A stretch of 11,055 bases of DNA from Entamoeba invadens IP1 (taxonomy: Eukaryota > Evosea > Mastigamoebida > Endamoebidae): contig NW_004440100.1 of NCBI RefSeq assembly GCF_000330505.1, positions 186,283 to 197,337 on the forward strand. Reading direction: 5' to 3'. Numbering within the stretch: the stretch's first letter is position 1; every line of letters starts with the position of its first letter. The notes under the pieces were generated by a model. It ran no database searches and was not told the DNA's origin. It saw only the letters and a program-made list of their open reading frames with translations. This document shows, piece after piece, positions 1 to 8,464 of the stretch. The translations under genes were made by a program, and so were the position numbers.

Positions 1-332
1 GATATTTTTTGTTAAATTAATTACTATTTTGTATTAACAAGTTTTTACAAAAAATATATTTGAATAATTAAGTTTTAAGTTTAAACAATAAATTATTCAT
101 TCTATAATTTTGATCTATTTTTAAAACATCACAAAAATAACTACAACAATTTAATTGAAAAATGTGGTAAAAAATAATGGAATTATAAAAAAAAATTAGT
201 AGTTTGGTAAAAAAATACTAAATTTGATAAACTATGTATAATAATTTTATTGGTTTTGTTTTTATTATAAAAAAATTTACACATCAAAATAACATTTAAA
301 TAATTATTCTAATTATTAGATAACAATTCTTG
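1..332. other. AT-rich flanking DNA, no gene seen
   Basis: This stretch is almost entirely A and T with many short homopolymer runs. I see no reading frame of useful length, no RNA gene and no tandem repeat. It ends at the left target-site duplication of the hAT element, so it is the pre-insertion host (or older repeat) DNA on that side. Confidence 0.6.
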
Positions 333-340
333 TTGTGCTT
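333..340. repeat. Left 8-bp target-site duplication of the hAT element
   Basis: The octamer TTGTGCTT here is repeated exactly at 3405-3412, immediately outside the right end of the hAT element. Eight-base duplications are the hallmark of hAT integration, so this fixes the left boundary at base 341. Confidence 0.93.
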
Positions 341-358
341 CAGAGATAAGAATCTCAG
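341..358 (+). repeat. hAT left terminal inverted repeat
   Basis: This repeat pairs with 3387-3404 in inverted orientation, matching at 16 of 18 positions. The repeat contains its own short inverted repeat, GAGAT-aaga-ATCTC (343-356). It runs straight into a second palindrome, CAGTTAACTG (356-365), so the left end is unusually rich in dyad symmetry. Confidence 0.9.
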
Positions 359-370
359 TTAACTGATTAA

Positions 371-404
371 CTTCAGTTATCTGTTGATCAACAGATAACT
401 GAAG
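371..404. repeat. Perfect 34-bp palindrome near hAT left end
   Basis: Each 17-base half reads cttcagttatctgttga from its own 5' end, with no spacer, centred on TTGATCAA. It starts 30 bases inside the left terminus. Subterminal motifs are typical transposase-binding sites in hAT elements, but a spacer-free palindrome of this length is more than a usual short subterminal repeat. I do not see the same palindrome near the right end. Confidence 0.9.
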
Positions 405-582
405 ATTTCAAGTAAATTTAAAAATGGTAATGAAATATTTACAGTAAAAATAATGAATTATTTGCATAACGGTTGTTAAAAAAAATTAATAATGCCTTTT
501 TGGAAAAAAGAATTTCTATTTTATTATATTTTTATTCCAAAAATCATTCTTAAATTAAAACGAACTGAATTAAAATAAATAA

Positions 583-3099
583 ATGATGTCTCATTATGTC
601 AATGAAGTTGTATCTATTTCATCTGACAGTCAGAGTGAATGTACAGAAATCGGAAACGATAATTTTGATGATGATTATGATGAAAAGAATTGTACGGAAA
701 ACGAAACAGGTTTTTATTTTAAAAAGGAAGAAGTAGATTTGTCAAAAGAAGGTATTCAACAAAATGGATTACAATCAAAAATTATTATAGAAGAAGAAGA
801 TACAATATGTCAAAATCTCGGCAATTGGTGGGATTATTGTGTGATTTATAGGTGTAAAGAAGGAGAAAACAAAGAAAATTGGGAAGAAATCAAAGAGACA
901 GAAAAAGGAAAGAAACCACCAACACCAAACGAAAAGGGGAAAGTGTACAAATTACAATGTAAGTTGTGTAGTCGATGTTTGACTCTTTCAAATACTGGGA
1001 AAAGTGTTACTTCATTCAAAGCTCATATTAAAAAAGATGTCGAAAACGTGTTTTTCAAAATGAGGTTAAATTCTAAAAATACCAAAGTTAAAAGAATCGA
1101 CAAAAGTGAAATACAAAAAGTAATAGCCAAGTATGTCATCGAAGAAAACTTGAGTTACTTACATTGTGATCACAAGGGATTCCACAGTTTGATTCGTTTT
1201 TTCCGTCCAGACTGTACCATTCCATGTAGCCGTACAATAAAAGAAATAGTCATTCCTTGTCTTTTTTATGCAGCTCAAGACAAGCTTAAGACAATTGTTT
1301 CTGGTTTGGATTTTTATTGTGGAACTACATATGGGTGGTCAACAGTTAAATGTGATCAAGAATTTGTGTCGTTGACTCTTCGTTTTATAGAAGACAAAAG
1401 ACTTCGTTCATTAGTTTTGGAAGTTTGTCAGAGAGGTGAAAACGAAGGAGAATCATCAGAAGAAATAAAAACAAAGTTAAATGGATTTATCACAAAGTGG
1501 GGTCTTAACAATAGATTTTTCTTCGTTACAGACAATGCACCAAATGAAGTAAAGGGTGTAAAACTTACTGGTAAAAATATCTCTCACTTGTGGTTGTCAT
1601 ACTTTTAGTTTGGTGGCAGAGCATGCTACTAACAACGTCACAAGATTTACTCTCCTACTCAAAAAAATGAAAAAAGATAACTTCACTTTTTAACAAAAGT
1701 GTTGAGTTGATTTCGTTATTAAAAAAAGCACAATCCATGGTAGACTACCCCCAAAGGAAACGTCAAAGAAGTCGAAACGAGATGGGGGAGTGATTATTTA
1801 ATGACAAAAAGAATGGAAGAACTTATTGATTCGATCAATGTGACGATCTTAACAAAGTACAAAGAAATGAAAAATGTCAAAAGAAAAAAGATATTTATAG
1901 AAACTTACAAAATAACCAAAGAAGACATTCTAGACATTCACCATTACAATACTATCATGTCACATGTTTTCAGAGAAATAAAGTTATTGGAATCTGAGAA
2001 CTATCCAACTTTGTCAATGCTTATATTCACTTCGTGCCGTTTGATTGAAGTTTTATCGGAAATATATACTGATTTGGGAGAAGATGATGTAGTAAAAGAA
2101 GAACACGTTGAACGTTGTGAAAAATGTGCTGTAGTAAAGGGGTGTCTTTATTTTGGATTTGATGAGTTGCCAAAACATTGCAAAATTGATTTTTTAAAAA
2201 CAAGTAAAATTGAAATAGAAGGACCGACTAATGCCGCAAAAAAACTAATAAAGTCAATTATCAGTGAAATGAACAAGAGGCTTTTCACAACCCATGAAAT
2301 TTCTGAAAAAGATGTAAATATGGGATTTGACCCCAAACTTGACATTAGAGAAGACGAAGACTGTATTTTGGCTGCGTTACTCAACCCGAAATATAAAACT
2401 GGATACTTTGAATCAAAAGACTTTTATCTTGGCAAAGAAGAAAACTGTATATGTCGTTTGAAAAAAGTTGAATATGAAAGCGTCTGCATTAAACAACTGG
2501 TTGAAATGAACAAAGTGTCCAATTCTCTCGTTTCAAAAGAATTCAACATAATTAGGTCTGAAAGTCGCTCTGTGTAGTTCGAGTAGACAAGATAAATATG
2601 ACCTTACAAGTTTTCCTGTAGACGATCGTCATAATGATAACTTTGAAATGAATATAGAAAATATCGCTGTTAATGAATTGAACGAATATATCAATATGAA
2701 AACCAACAACATATTAACACCAATTAGTTGGTGGGAGAAGCACAAGTATCAATTTCCATTTTTGTACATCTTAAGCAAAAAATACTTGTGCATTCTTGCA
2801 AGCTCTGCTTCTTCTGAGCGTCTGTTCTCACAATGTTCAATCGTGAGAACACAGAAAAGAACGAGACTTAGCTCTAGTCACCTTGAGCAACTCGTTTTTT
2901 ACACATGTTTTCTCTTCAATTTGATCTTTCAGAACTCAAAATAACAGACGAAATAAGACAAAGGGTGAAATTAGAAATGGGAAACGAAAAAGAAAAGAGA
3001 ATAAAAGAAGAAGTAAAACGGAAAAAATTCATTCATAAAAAAGCGGTTGGAGAGAAACCTGTGCAGAGGAATAAAGAAATGAACAAAAAAGAACGGTAA
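583..3099 (+). pseudogene. hAT transposase pseudogene (BED finger, RNase H-like core, C-terminal dimerisation domain)
   Basis: The first segment (583-1608, from an ATG) starts with an acidic stretch. It then has a BED-like finger (Cys126, Cys129, His148, with no clear fourth ligand) and the RNase H-like core. In the core, the usual first Asp before GW is Tyr250 (TAT at 1330-1332), while the second Asp is kept in TDNA (Asp317). The conserved C-x-C-H-T-x-S-L block continues in the next frame from 1589. Two more frame changes, before about 1698 and about 1755, lead to the T-R-W-G-S block at 1777-1791 and the segment ending at 2577. A further change near 2560 enters the frame carrying WWEKHKYQFPFL and SSASSERLFS, the hAT C-terminal domain. 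A last shift at the T6 run (2895-2900) leads into a Lys/Glu-rich tail ending at 3099. At least five frame changes and the lost Asp make this a dead copy. Confidence 0.92.
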
Positions 3100-3386
3100 T
3101 TAACTTTTAATTAATTGGAAGCATTTTTGGTTATTGTTTTTTGTTTTGTATTAATATCAAAGTCAATTTATTTCATTGTAATTATTTTTTATTGTTTACA
3201 CGTAGATGTTCTTTTGATTCAAAAACAATAGTTGGTCATAAATTACTTTTTGGTCTCATTTTTATTTTTTTGTTTATTTTATACCACAAAACCCGATAAA
3301 ATTGAAAAAAACTTATTTGTTTTACAATTATTTAAAATTTGTGTATTTTATGTGGAAAAATACGGGAAGTGTTTTATTCATCTGTT

Positions 3387-3404
3387 CTAAGATTCCTATC
3401 TCTG
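3387..3404 (-). repeat. hAT right terminal inverted repeat
   Basis: Read on the minus strand this gives CAGAGATAGGAATCTTAG, the partner of 341-358. The element ends at the G of ...ATCTCTG (3404), directly followed by the second copy of TTGTGCTT. Confidence 0.9.
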
Positions 3405-3412
3405 TTGTGCTT
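3405..3412. repeat. Right 8-bp target-site duplication of the hAT element
   Basis: This is an exact copy of 333-340. Because the element begins CA and ends TG, the visible direct match between the two flanks stretches to 12 bases (331-342 and 3403-3414). Only the eight bases outside the element are the duplication. Confidence 0.93.
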
Positions 3413-3547
3413 CATAAACAATTCTATAATTTAGTTATAAATCCAGTTTATAGTTTAAAATGGTTGTTTTGTTACTATAATCTTTTATTAAAAATATAGT
3501 AATAGTTATTATTCTATTTTTATTAATTTTTTTTTGATTATAATATT

Positions 3548-3582
3548 TGAGAGTTGGCTGAAAATAGAACTACTCTGGCGAG
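3548..3582 (+). repeat. Left terminal inverted repeat of the outer element
   Basis: This 35-base arm pairs with 8465-8499. The only differences are two adjacent swapped bases (TAGAAC here, TAAGAC in the inverted partner). Its GC-richer block CTACTCTGGCGAG stands out against the surrounding A/T. Looser similarity extends to about 3605. Confidence 0.93.
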
Positions 3583-3621
3583 TGCTCAATTTTTTCTGAG
3601 TAAACTATATTTTCTCCAAGT

Positions 3622-3650
3622 AACTATAATTTACCATTTAAATTATAGTT
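3622..3650. repeat. 12-bp perfect inverted repeat, 5-base loop
   Basis: AACTATAATTTA (3622-3633) and its complement (3639-3650) flank the loop CCATT, about 75 bases inside the outer element's left end. It could be a subterminal binding site, a 3'-end structure for the minus-strand gene, or a chance product of AT-richness. Confidence 0.55.
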
Positions 3651-3838
3651 TCACAATTCATTTAATAAAAAATAGTATAAATATAATTTATTATAGTATA
3701 ATGGAAAAAATTACTGTTGTATCCTGAAATTACAGGTATAAAAGCAGTGAAATATATAATTTGTTTTTATTAAACCTTTTATAAATATTATTATTTATTT
3801 ACAAAAAACAGAAACAAAGTAAAAACGAATTCAATAAG

Positions 3839-5593
3839 TTAATTGTTTGTCGCATCGACAAATTCTCTTTCTCCATTGGCAACAGGAGAAACGTCACCAT
3901 TGTTAATAAAAGTTTTGAGTTATCTAATAGTTGCTTGTAAAAGAAAAGTCATAAAAAGATCTCTATTTTGAGGTTCAGTGATTAAATAGTGGTGGAAATA
4001 ATAAAAGTGGACATTTCTCAATGGGCGTTTGGTAATTTTGAAATTCAACAAAGCGTGAACAAATCTAAAATATTTACCATAATTCTTTTCTGGTGATTTC
4101 CATTGATTTCTCATCAATTTAAAAGTTTATACCAAATTTTTAAATACATTTCGACAATAATGCGACATGAAGAATGAACATTATAGTGGTTTAGAATTGC
4201 ATCCATCTTTTGAGTGGTGTATTCAGTTGAAAGATCTGATTGATAAAAAGTGACACAATTCGGACAAGATTTTTAGCCTCCATCAATAAGAAACAACATT
4301 TCTTCATCAATATACTTTTTATTTGGGTAAGTTTTAAAAAAAACACTGTCATATGTAGCAGCTAAAATTTCAGTCCCAATACTAACAGCAATTCTGAAAA
4401 ATTAACTACTAATTCAATTTTCAGCCTGAATGATTGGACTTGTACAAATAAATCCTTTTTTGCAATTCAACAACATTTTCTCTGTTAATTTTAATTAATA
4501 ACTGATTAGTCTCTTCCATCAATCAAAAATATAATAAAATTTAGCTAAATTTGGAATGAATTGAATAAATGCTGGATTTCTATTGGTTGAAAGGTTTTGT
4601 GTTGTAAACTGTTTAATTGAATCAATAAACGAAAAATACAATGATAATAAAATAGGTACAATGCCATTTTAATCTAACCAAAAACGTTAGTTTCTCTTTT
4701 GTGTTTTTCTTTCATTTCAGAGTTTGGTGTGTCAATTGTTTCAGAAAAAAAGCACACAATATCGAGATTGGCAAACAATTGTTTTAAGAATAAACATAGT
4801 AAATTATAGTAATTGGTAGCAACAAATCACAATATGACATCTGACAATTTCCATTTAACTCTTTAACTGCTAAATTATACTCAGTACCAACAAAATAACC
4901 AAGTTGTTCAGTGTTTATTAATTGATTGCTCACAATAAGGTATGCCTTTATGTATCGAAACAATTCAAGCAATTCGTCAAATACTCTTTTTGAAAATTCA
5001 GTCAAAGTGACACATCTTGTGTAACTAGTTTAGTTTATTTCACAAATTGTTTGTTTCTCTTCTATTAATATGGCAAATGTAAATGTTTGAATTGCAATAG
5101 AGTCGAAATGAACAATTACCATTTTTAAAAGATATAGTGATGTAGATTTTTGTGTATAAGTGTTAGTCGTCACCATATTAACAGCTTCTTATCTCAAAGT
5201 TCTCAGTGAAACTGTTTGCGCCCGCATTTCATTTCTTGACTGACGTTGGAGTGGTTGATCTCGGGGTGAAATGGTTGACTTTTTGACAGCTTTTTTGATG
5301 TGTTTGGTACTTTGTGATGGTCTTGGTGGATTTCTGGTGGTTCTCTCTTGTGTGTCTTCATATGCCTCCTCTCTATTTTGAATATGACTTGATGATCTAA
5401 TGGAGTTAGACTGGGGTCTAATGAAAAAAATAGTGAGTCCCGCTGTGCCTGCTTTGTAATGATCGTTGCTGTGCAGAGATTTTTGTGGTAGTATGGGGAG
5501 TGGTTGTTGTTGTGCATGTAGTTGCGACTGTTGTTGTGCTCCAACAGTTGTTTCGAACAAGCCATGGTGGTTTTGTTCGTTAATGTTTTCCAT
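3839..5593 (-). pseudogene. Degenerate DDE transposase of IS5/PIF-Harbinger type
   Basis: The gene reads right to left from an ATG at 5593. The first 134 codons are Gln/Ser/Thr/Asn/Arg-rich low complexity. The same frame runs on to 4784 with only two stops (TAA at 5191-5189 and 5032-5030) and includes LTEFSKRVFDELLELF, like the helical region before the catalytic domain of DDE_Tnp_4 proteins. Other frames then carry a possible first Asp in LIDG (about 4520), a second in MLFLIDGG (codon 4284-4282), and a Glu in HSSCRIIVEMYLKIW (codon 4152-4150), with about 43 residues between the last two. The HS..R..VE block is the clearest family mark. Stops also fall at 4416-4414, 4404-4402, 4275-4273 and 4116-4111. 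A likely original C-terminus ends at the TAA at 3841-3839. The family call rests on motif reading and is moderate; that it is a broken transposase is more secure. Confidence 0.6.
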
Positions 5594-5711
5594 TGTGTTT
5601 TTAAAATTTTGAAATCCTTAAATATTTTAAGGGTTTTTTAGAAAAAATAAAATAAATAAAAATTTCAAACCCTGTTAGAAAAAAATGAAGGTATTTTAAA
5701 TCTAATTTTAT

Positions 5712-5715
5712 TTAA
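5712..5715. repeat. Left TTAA target duplication of piggyBac
   Basis: TTAA lies immediately before the terminal CCTTAGGAT and is matched by TTAA at 8226-8229 directly after the other end. TTAA is the invariant piggyBac target. Confidence 0.88.
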
Positions 5716-5728
5716 CCTTAGGATGTCG
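5716..5728 (+). repeat. piggyBac left terminal inverted repeat
   Basis: CCTTAGGATGTCG pairs with 8213-8225. The first nine bases are identical, then GT/TG differ, then CG match. The 13-base length is normal for the superfamily. Confidence 0.85.
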
Positions 5729-5908
5729 GCAGTGTAATAAAAATAACATCTATTTTTTAATATTTCCTAAAGTTTTTGATAATATCAAAACTATAATATA
5801 TATCATTATTAAAAAAGTATGTTTATGTTTAAGTACTATTATTAAAATGACAATACAATTATAATAATTAATATAAAGAAAAAATTAAAACTCAAAAAAA
5901 TAATTTGA

Positions 5909-8055
5909 ATGGAAACCGAAAAATATGTTTATTCAACAAAAAAAAATAAAGGAGAAATTATAAACATATTTGAATGGGAATTGTACAACGTCGGTTGTAT
6001 AAAACAGTGTTGTAAAGATGTTTATAAACAACCCATACTTATAGATACTCCTATAAGCGAAATGGAATGTTTTAATTTATTTTTTAATCAAGAAATGAAA
6101 ACTTACATTATTATGATCACAAATGAATGTGGAATGGTTATTTTTGGCAAAGAATGGAAACAGTTGTCTTTTGATGAATTCGACGCGTTTATTGGAATGT
6201 TATTATTCAACGGCGTTGCTCATGACAATGAAAAGAGTTTGAATTATATGTATGGTCTATATGGAAATCCATTTTATCGTTCAGTGTTCAGTGAACACAA
6301 ATTTAAACAAATTCTGAGGGTAATTAGATTTGATAAAAACGCAAAGAACATACTCCTTTTAAGAATAAAACAAAAAGAAACTGATTCATCTTTGAAGACA
6401 TCGATAAGCAAGAAAGTTGACTGAAATTAAGAAGTCAAAATTGGGGAAATCGTTATATTCGCACGTTTCACAATTTTATTCTGAGAGAGAGAAAGAGTCA
6501 TTAATTTTGGAAGTCGATGACAGTTCGAGCGCAAGTTCAACAGATGATGATAGTGATAAAGATGATGATAACGGAAATGACACAGACAGTGGTGATTACA
6601 CTGAAAACGGTGAAGTGGATAATAGTGAAAAGTGTAAAAATGATGGCGAACTTTGTGAAGTCAACGACAAAGAAAAATAAGACAGCAAAGACAATATAGG
6701 AAACAAAAAATTTAACTTGGATGAAACTGAAAATGAGTTAAAGAGTTCATCAACAGTTGCTCTTAAAGAAATGGTTATGCTTGAAAATAAAACGGGATTT
6801 GACAAATTCAGAGACATATTCAACTTCTTTTTAAAATCTATTGGCAACAGTTACAATAACAAACAAATATCAGGAAGTATATGTATAGATGAACAGTTGG
6901 TTAATTACTATGGAAATTGCAAGTTTTGACAATACATGCCATCGAAACCTGGCAAATATGGCATAAAACTATGGCTTATGGTCGATAATGTTACTGGTAT
7001 GATAGTAAACGCCAAACCATTTTTAGGCAAGTATGGTGAAAGTGAGGAAAATGGAATAACTAAAATGGTTGAAACATTGGTATCTCCTTATTTAGGAAAC
7101 TACTTTACCTTATACGTCGATAATTTGTTTACTACACTTGAATTGGCATTAAAACTGAAACAACTCGACATTGATATGATTGGAACTTGTCGCAAAGAAC
7201 GTTGTTTTGTTCCCAAATTGTTTAAAACAAAATAAACTTGTAAAAGTTTTATTGCCTTAAAACTTAATTCAATTTGCTTTTCAGAAACTACAAAACCCGA
7301 CTTTGACTTTTTCTTACTAAATTATTTTGACAAACAATACAAAGCTGTCACTTTTTTATCAACAAAAAACAACAAATGTGTTATAACAAATCAACTGGAA
7401 TGTTTGTAGTGCAAGACTGTAATAATAAAAACATGGGAGGCGTGGATTGTATTGATAAGATGGTAAGATGTTACTCTTGTAAACAATGTACACGAAGATG
7501 GACTCTGGCGATGTTTTATAATATAATAGATTTGATGGCAATTAACTCTTATCACCTTTTCAATGGAAACATAACACGTGAAAACTTCTTGATTAATTTA
7601 GCGAACAGTTTGGTAAAACCTTGGGTAAAAAAACGAATCAGGTTGTCAGCAAGAATCAGAGAATCAATTGTTAAAAGTAACCTTTTTACTTACAAGAAAT
7701 AAATGCAACGCGACTAAGTTCGAAATTAATAGAACGACCTGTGAATGAAAAAATGTGTTATCGTCCCATTTTTAGTCCAATTGATGAAAGATTTTGTTTT
7801 ATTGATATAGCAAATCGGAAAGATGACAAATGCAAATCAAAAATACATCCGTTTTGTTCAGAAATCAACGGTCTTGTTTATTGCAAACTATGCGATGGAA
7901 AATGTAAATCAAGAATTAGAACTGGATGTTACTTGTGTGGAGTACCTGTTTGTAAAAGTCATACTGTCTTTCTATGTATTAATTGTTTCAATGGTTTCGT
8001 CGAAATGAATGAATTCCAACCCAAAAAACGAAAAATGGATTGCAGTGAAATGTAA
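5909..8055 (+). pseudogene. piggyBac transposase pseudogene
   Basis: The gene starts at ATG 5909. The N-terminal part reads in one frame to about 6410, shifts, and then runs in a second frame to about 7370 with stops at 6678-6680, 6927-6929 and 7233-7235. Two more shifts (about 7370 and 7680-7702) lead to the last segment, ending at TAA 8053-8055. The DDD core is visible: CIDEQL (Asp codon 6888-6890), LYVDNLFT (7119-7121) and MGGVDCID (7445-7447). QYMPSKPGKYGIKLW (about 6930-6974) is the typical block after the first Asp. The TGA at 6927 sits where the family normally has Arg, so it looks like a CGA-to-TGA change. The C-terminal CKLC...CYLC...C..H...C..C region (about 7880-7995) is the Cys/His-rich domain seen in many piggyBac proteins. 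A strongly acidic linker (6516-6677) before the core is unusual. All three Asp codons survive, but the gene cannot make a full protein. Confidence 0.92.
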
Positions 8056-8142
8056 CTTCTGTGTGTTATATTAAAAAATGTTGGACTCTTTTTACTTTGT
8101 TGATTGACTTTATGTTTTTTTTATTTTTTTTAAATTAGGAAA

Positions 8143-8160
8143 TTGTAATAAATATTACAA
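8143..8160. repeat. Small inverted repeat in the piggyBac 3' end
   Basis: TTGTAAT-aaat-ATTACAA is a perfect 7-bp stem with a 4-base loop, about 90 bases after the transposase stop and 65 bases inside the right terminus. It may belong to the 3' untranslated region or the subterminal recognition region. The stem is short and A/T-only apart from one G-C pair. Confidence 0.5.
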
Positions 8161-8212
8161 GGGTGCCATTCTCAAATTTTTATTTAAAATGTTTTTAAAT
8201 TTGTTATTCATT

Positions 8213-8225
8213 CGCAATCCTAAGG
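8213..8225 (-). repeat. piggyBac right terminal inverted repeat
   Basis: The minus strand reads CCTTAGGATTGCG, matching 11 of 13 bases of the left end. It is followed directly by TTAA at 8226-8229. Confidence 0.85.
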
Positions 8226-8229
8226 TTAA
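8226..8229. repeat. Right TTAA target duplication of piggyBac
   Basis: This is the second TTAA, directly abutting the right end. It matches 5712-5715. Confidence 0.88.
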
Positions 8230-8464
8230 ACTTTTTATTGCTTGTTGTAACTGTTTTAATTGAAATTTTTTAATAAAAGTTGTTGTTTTTTTATATTTTT
8301 ATCAAAATGTTATAGTATCATTTGATTAATAATATAATTATAATTTTATAATTTGTTTGATAAACTATTACATAAAAAATATTATAATTTTTATTATAAA
8401 AATTTACTAGAAGCACTCAGAGAAATATTGTAAAAATCTCGTTTACTAAAAGAAAAATATACCG
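8230..8464. other. Upstream remainder of the outer element
   Basis: This AT-rich piece lies between the piggyBac right end and the outer element's right TIR. Before the piggyBac insertion it was continuous with 5594-5711 and would have been the 5' flank of the minus-strand transposase gene. I see no reading frame in it. The block GCACTCAGAGAAA (8413-8425) loosely mirrors the GAGTGCTC and TTTTCTGAG motifs just inside the left TIR. Confidence 0.55.

Larger units (their letters stand above)
341..3404 (+). mobile_element. hAT superfamily DNA transposon, full-length but inactive
   Basis: This is a 3064-bp element with both ends preserved. The left end reads CAGAGATAAGAATCTCAG and the inverted right end reads CAGAGATAGGAATCTTAG, so 16 of 18 bases match. 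The start fits the short YA(A/G)NG-type termini of hAT elements. A perfect 8-bp duplication flanks it. The single plus-strand gene inside (583-3099) encodes a hAT transposase with a BED-like zinc finger region and the C-terminal SERLFS dimerisation block, but it is broken in several places. The element therefore cannot make its own transposase, although its ends might still be recognised if a related enzyme exists elsewhere in the genome. Confidence 0.93.
5716..8225 (+). mobile_element. piggyBac DNA transposon nested in the outer element
   Basis: This 2510-bp element has TTAA on both sides and 13-base terminal inverted repeats, CCTTAGGATGTCG on the left and CCTTAGGATTGCG in the inverted right end, matching at 11 of 13. 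Its one gene (5909-8055, plus strand) is a piggyBac transposase with the three catalytic Asp codons and the Cys-rich tail, but it has several disruptions. Both ends lie within the outer element (3548-8499), so it arrived later. It separates the outer transposase gene at 5593 from that element's own 5' end at 8499. Confidence 0.9.

Noticed and set aside
1580..1760. An intron explaining the hAT frame changes
   Set aside because: The conserved Cys-His and Thr-Arg-Trp blocks are encoded across this stretch with no removable piece having convincing splice sites.
331..3414. 12-bp direct repeat TGTTGTGCTTCA at 331-342 and 3403-3414 as a separate repeat family
   Set aside because: It is fully explained by the 8-bp hAT target duplication plus the element's CA start and TG end.
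3302..3499. Open frame of 65 codons on the plus strand
   Set aside because: It lacks an ATG at its first codon, is low-complexity AT-rich, and runs across the hAT right end and the target duplication, so it cannot be a real ancestral gene.
3723..3736. Short dyad CCTGAAATTACAGG as a regulatory hairpin
   Set aside because: A 4-bp stem in AT-rich DNA is not distinguishable from chance.
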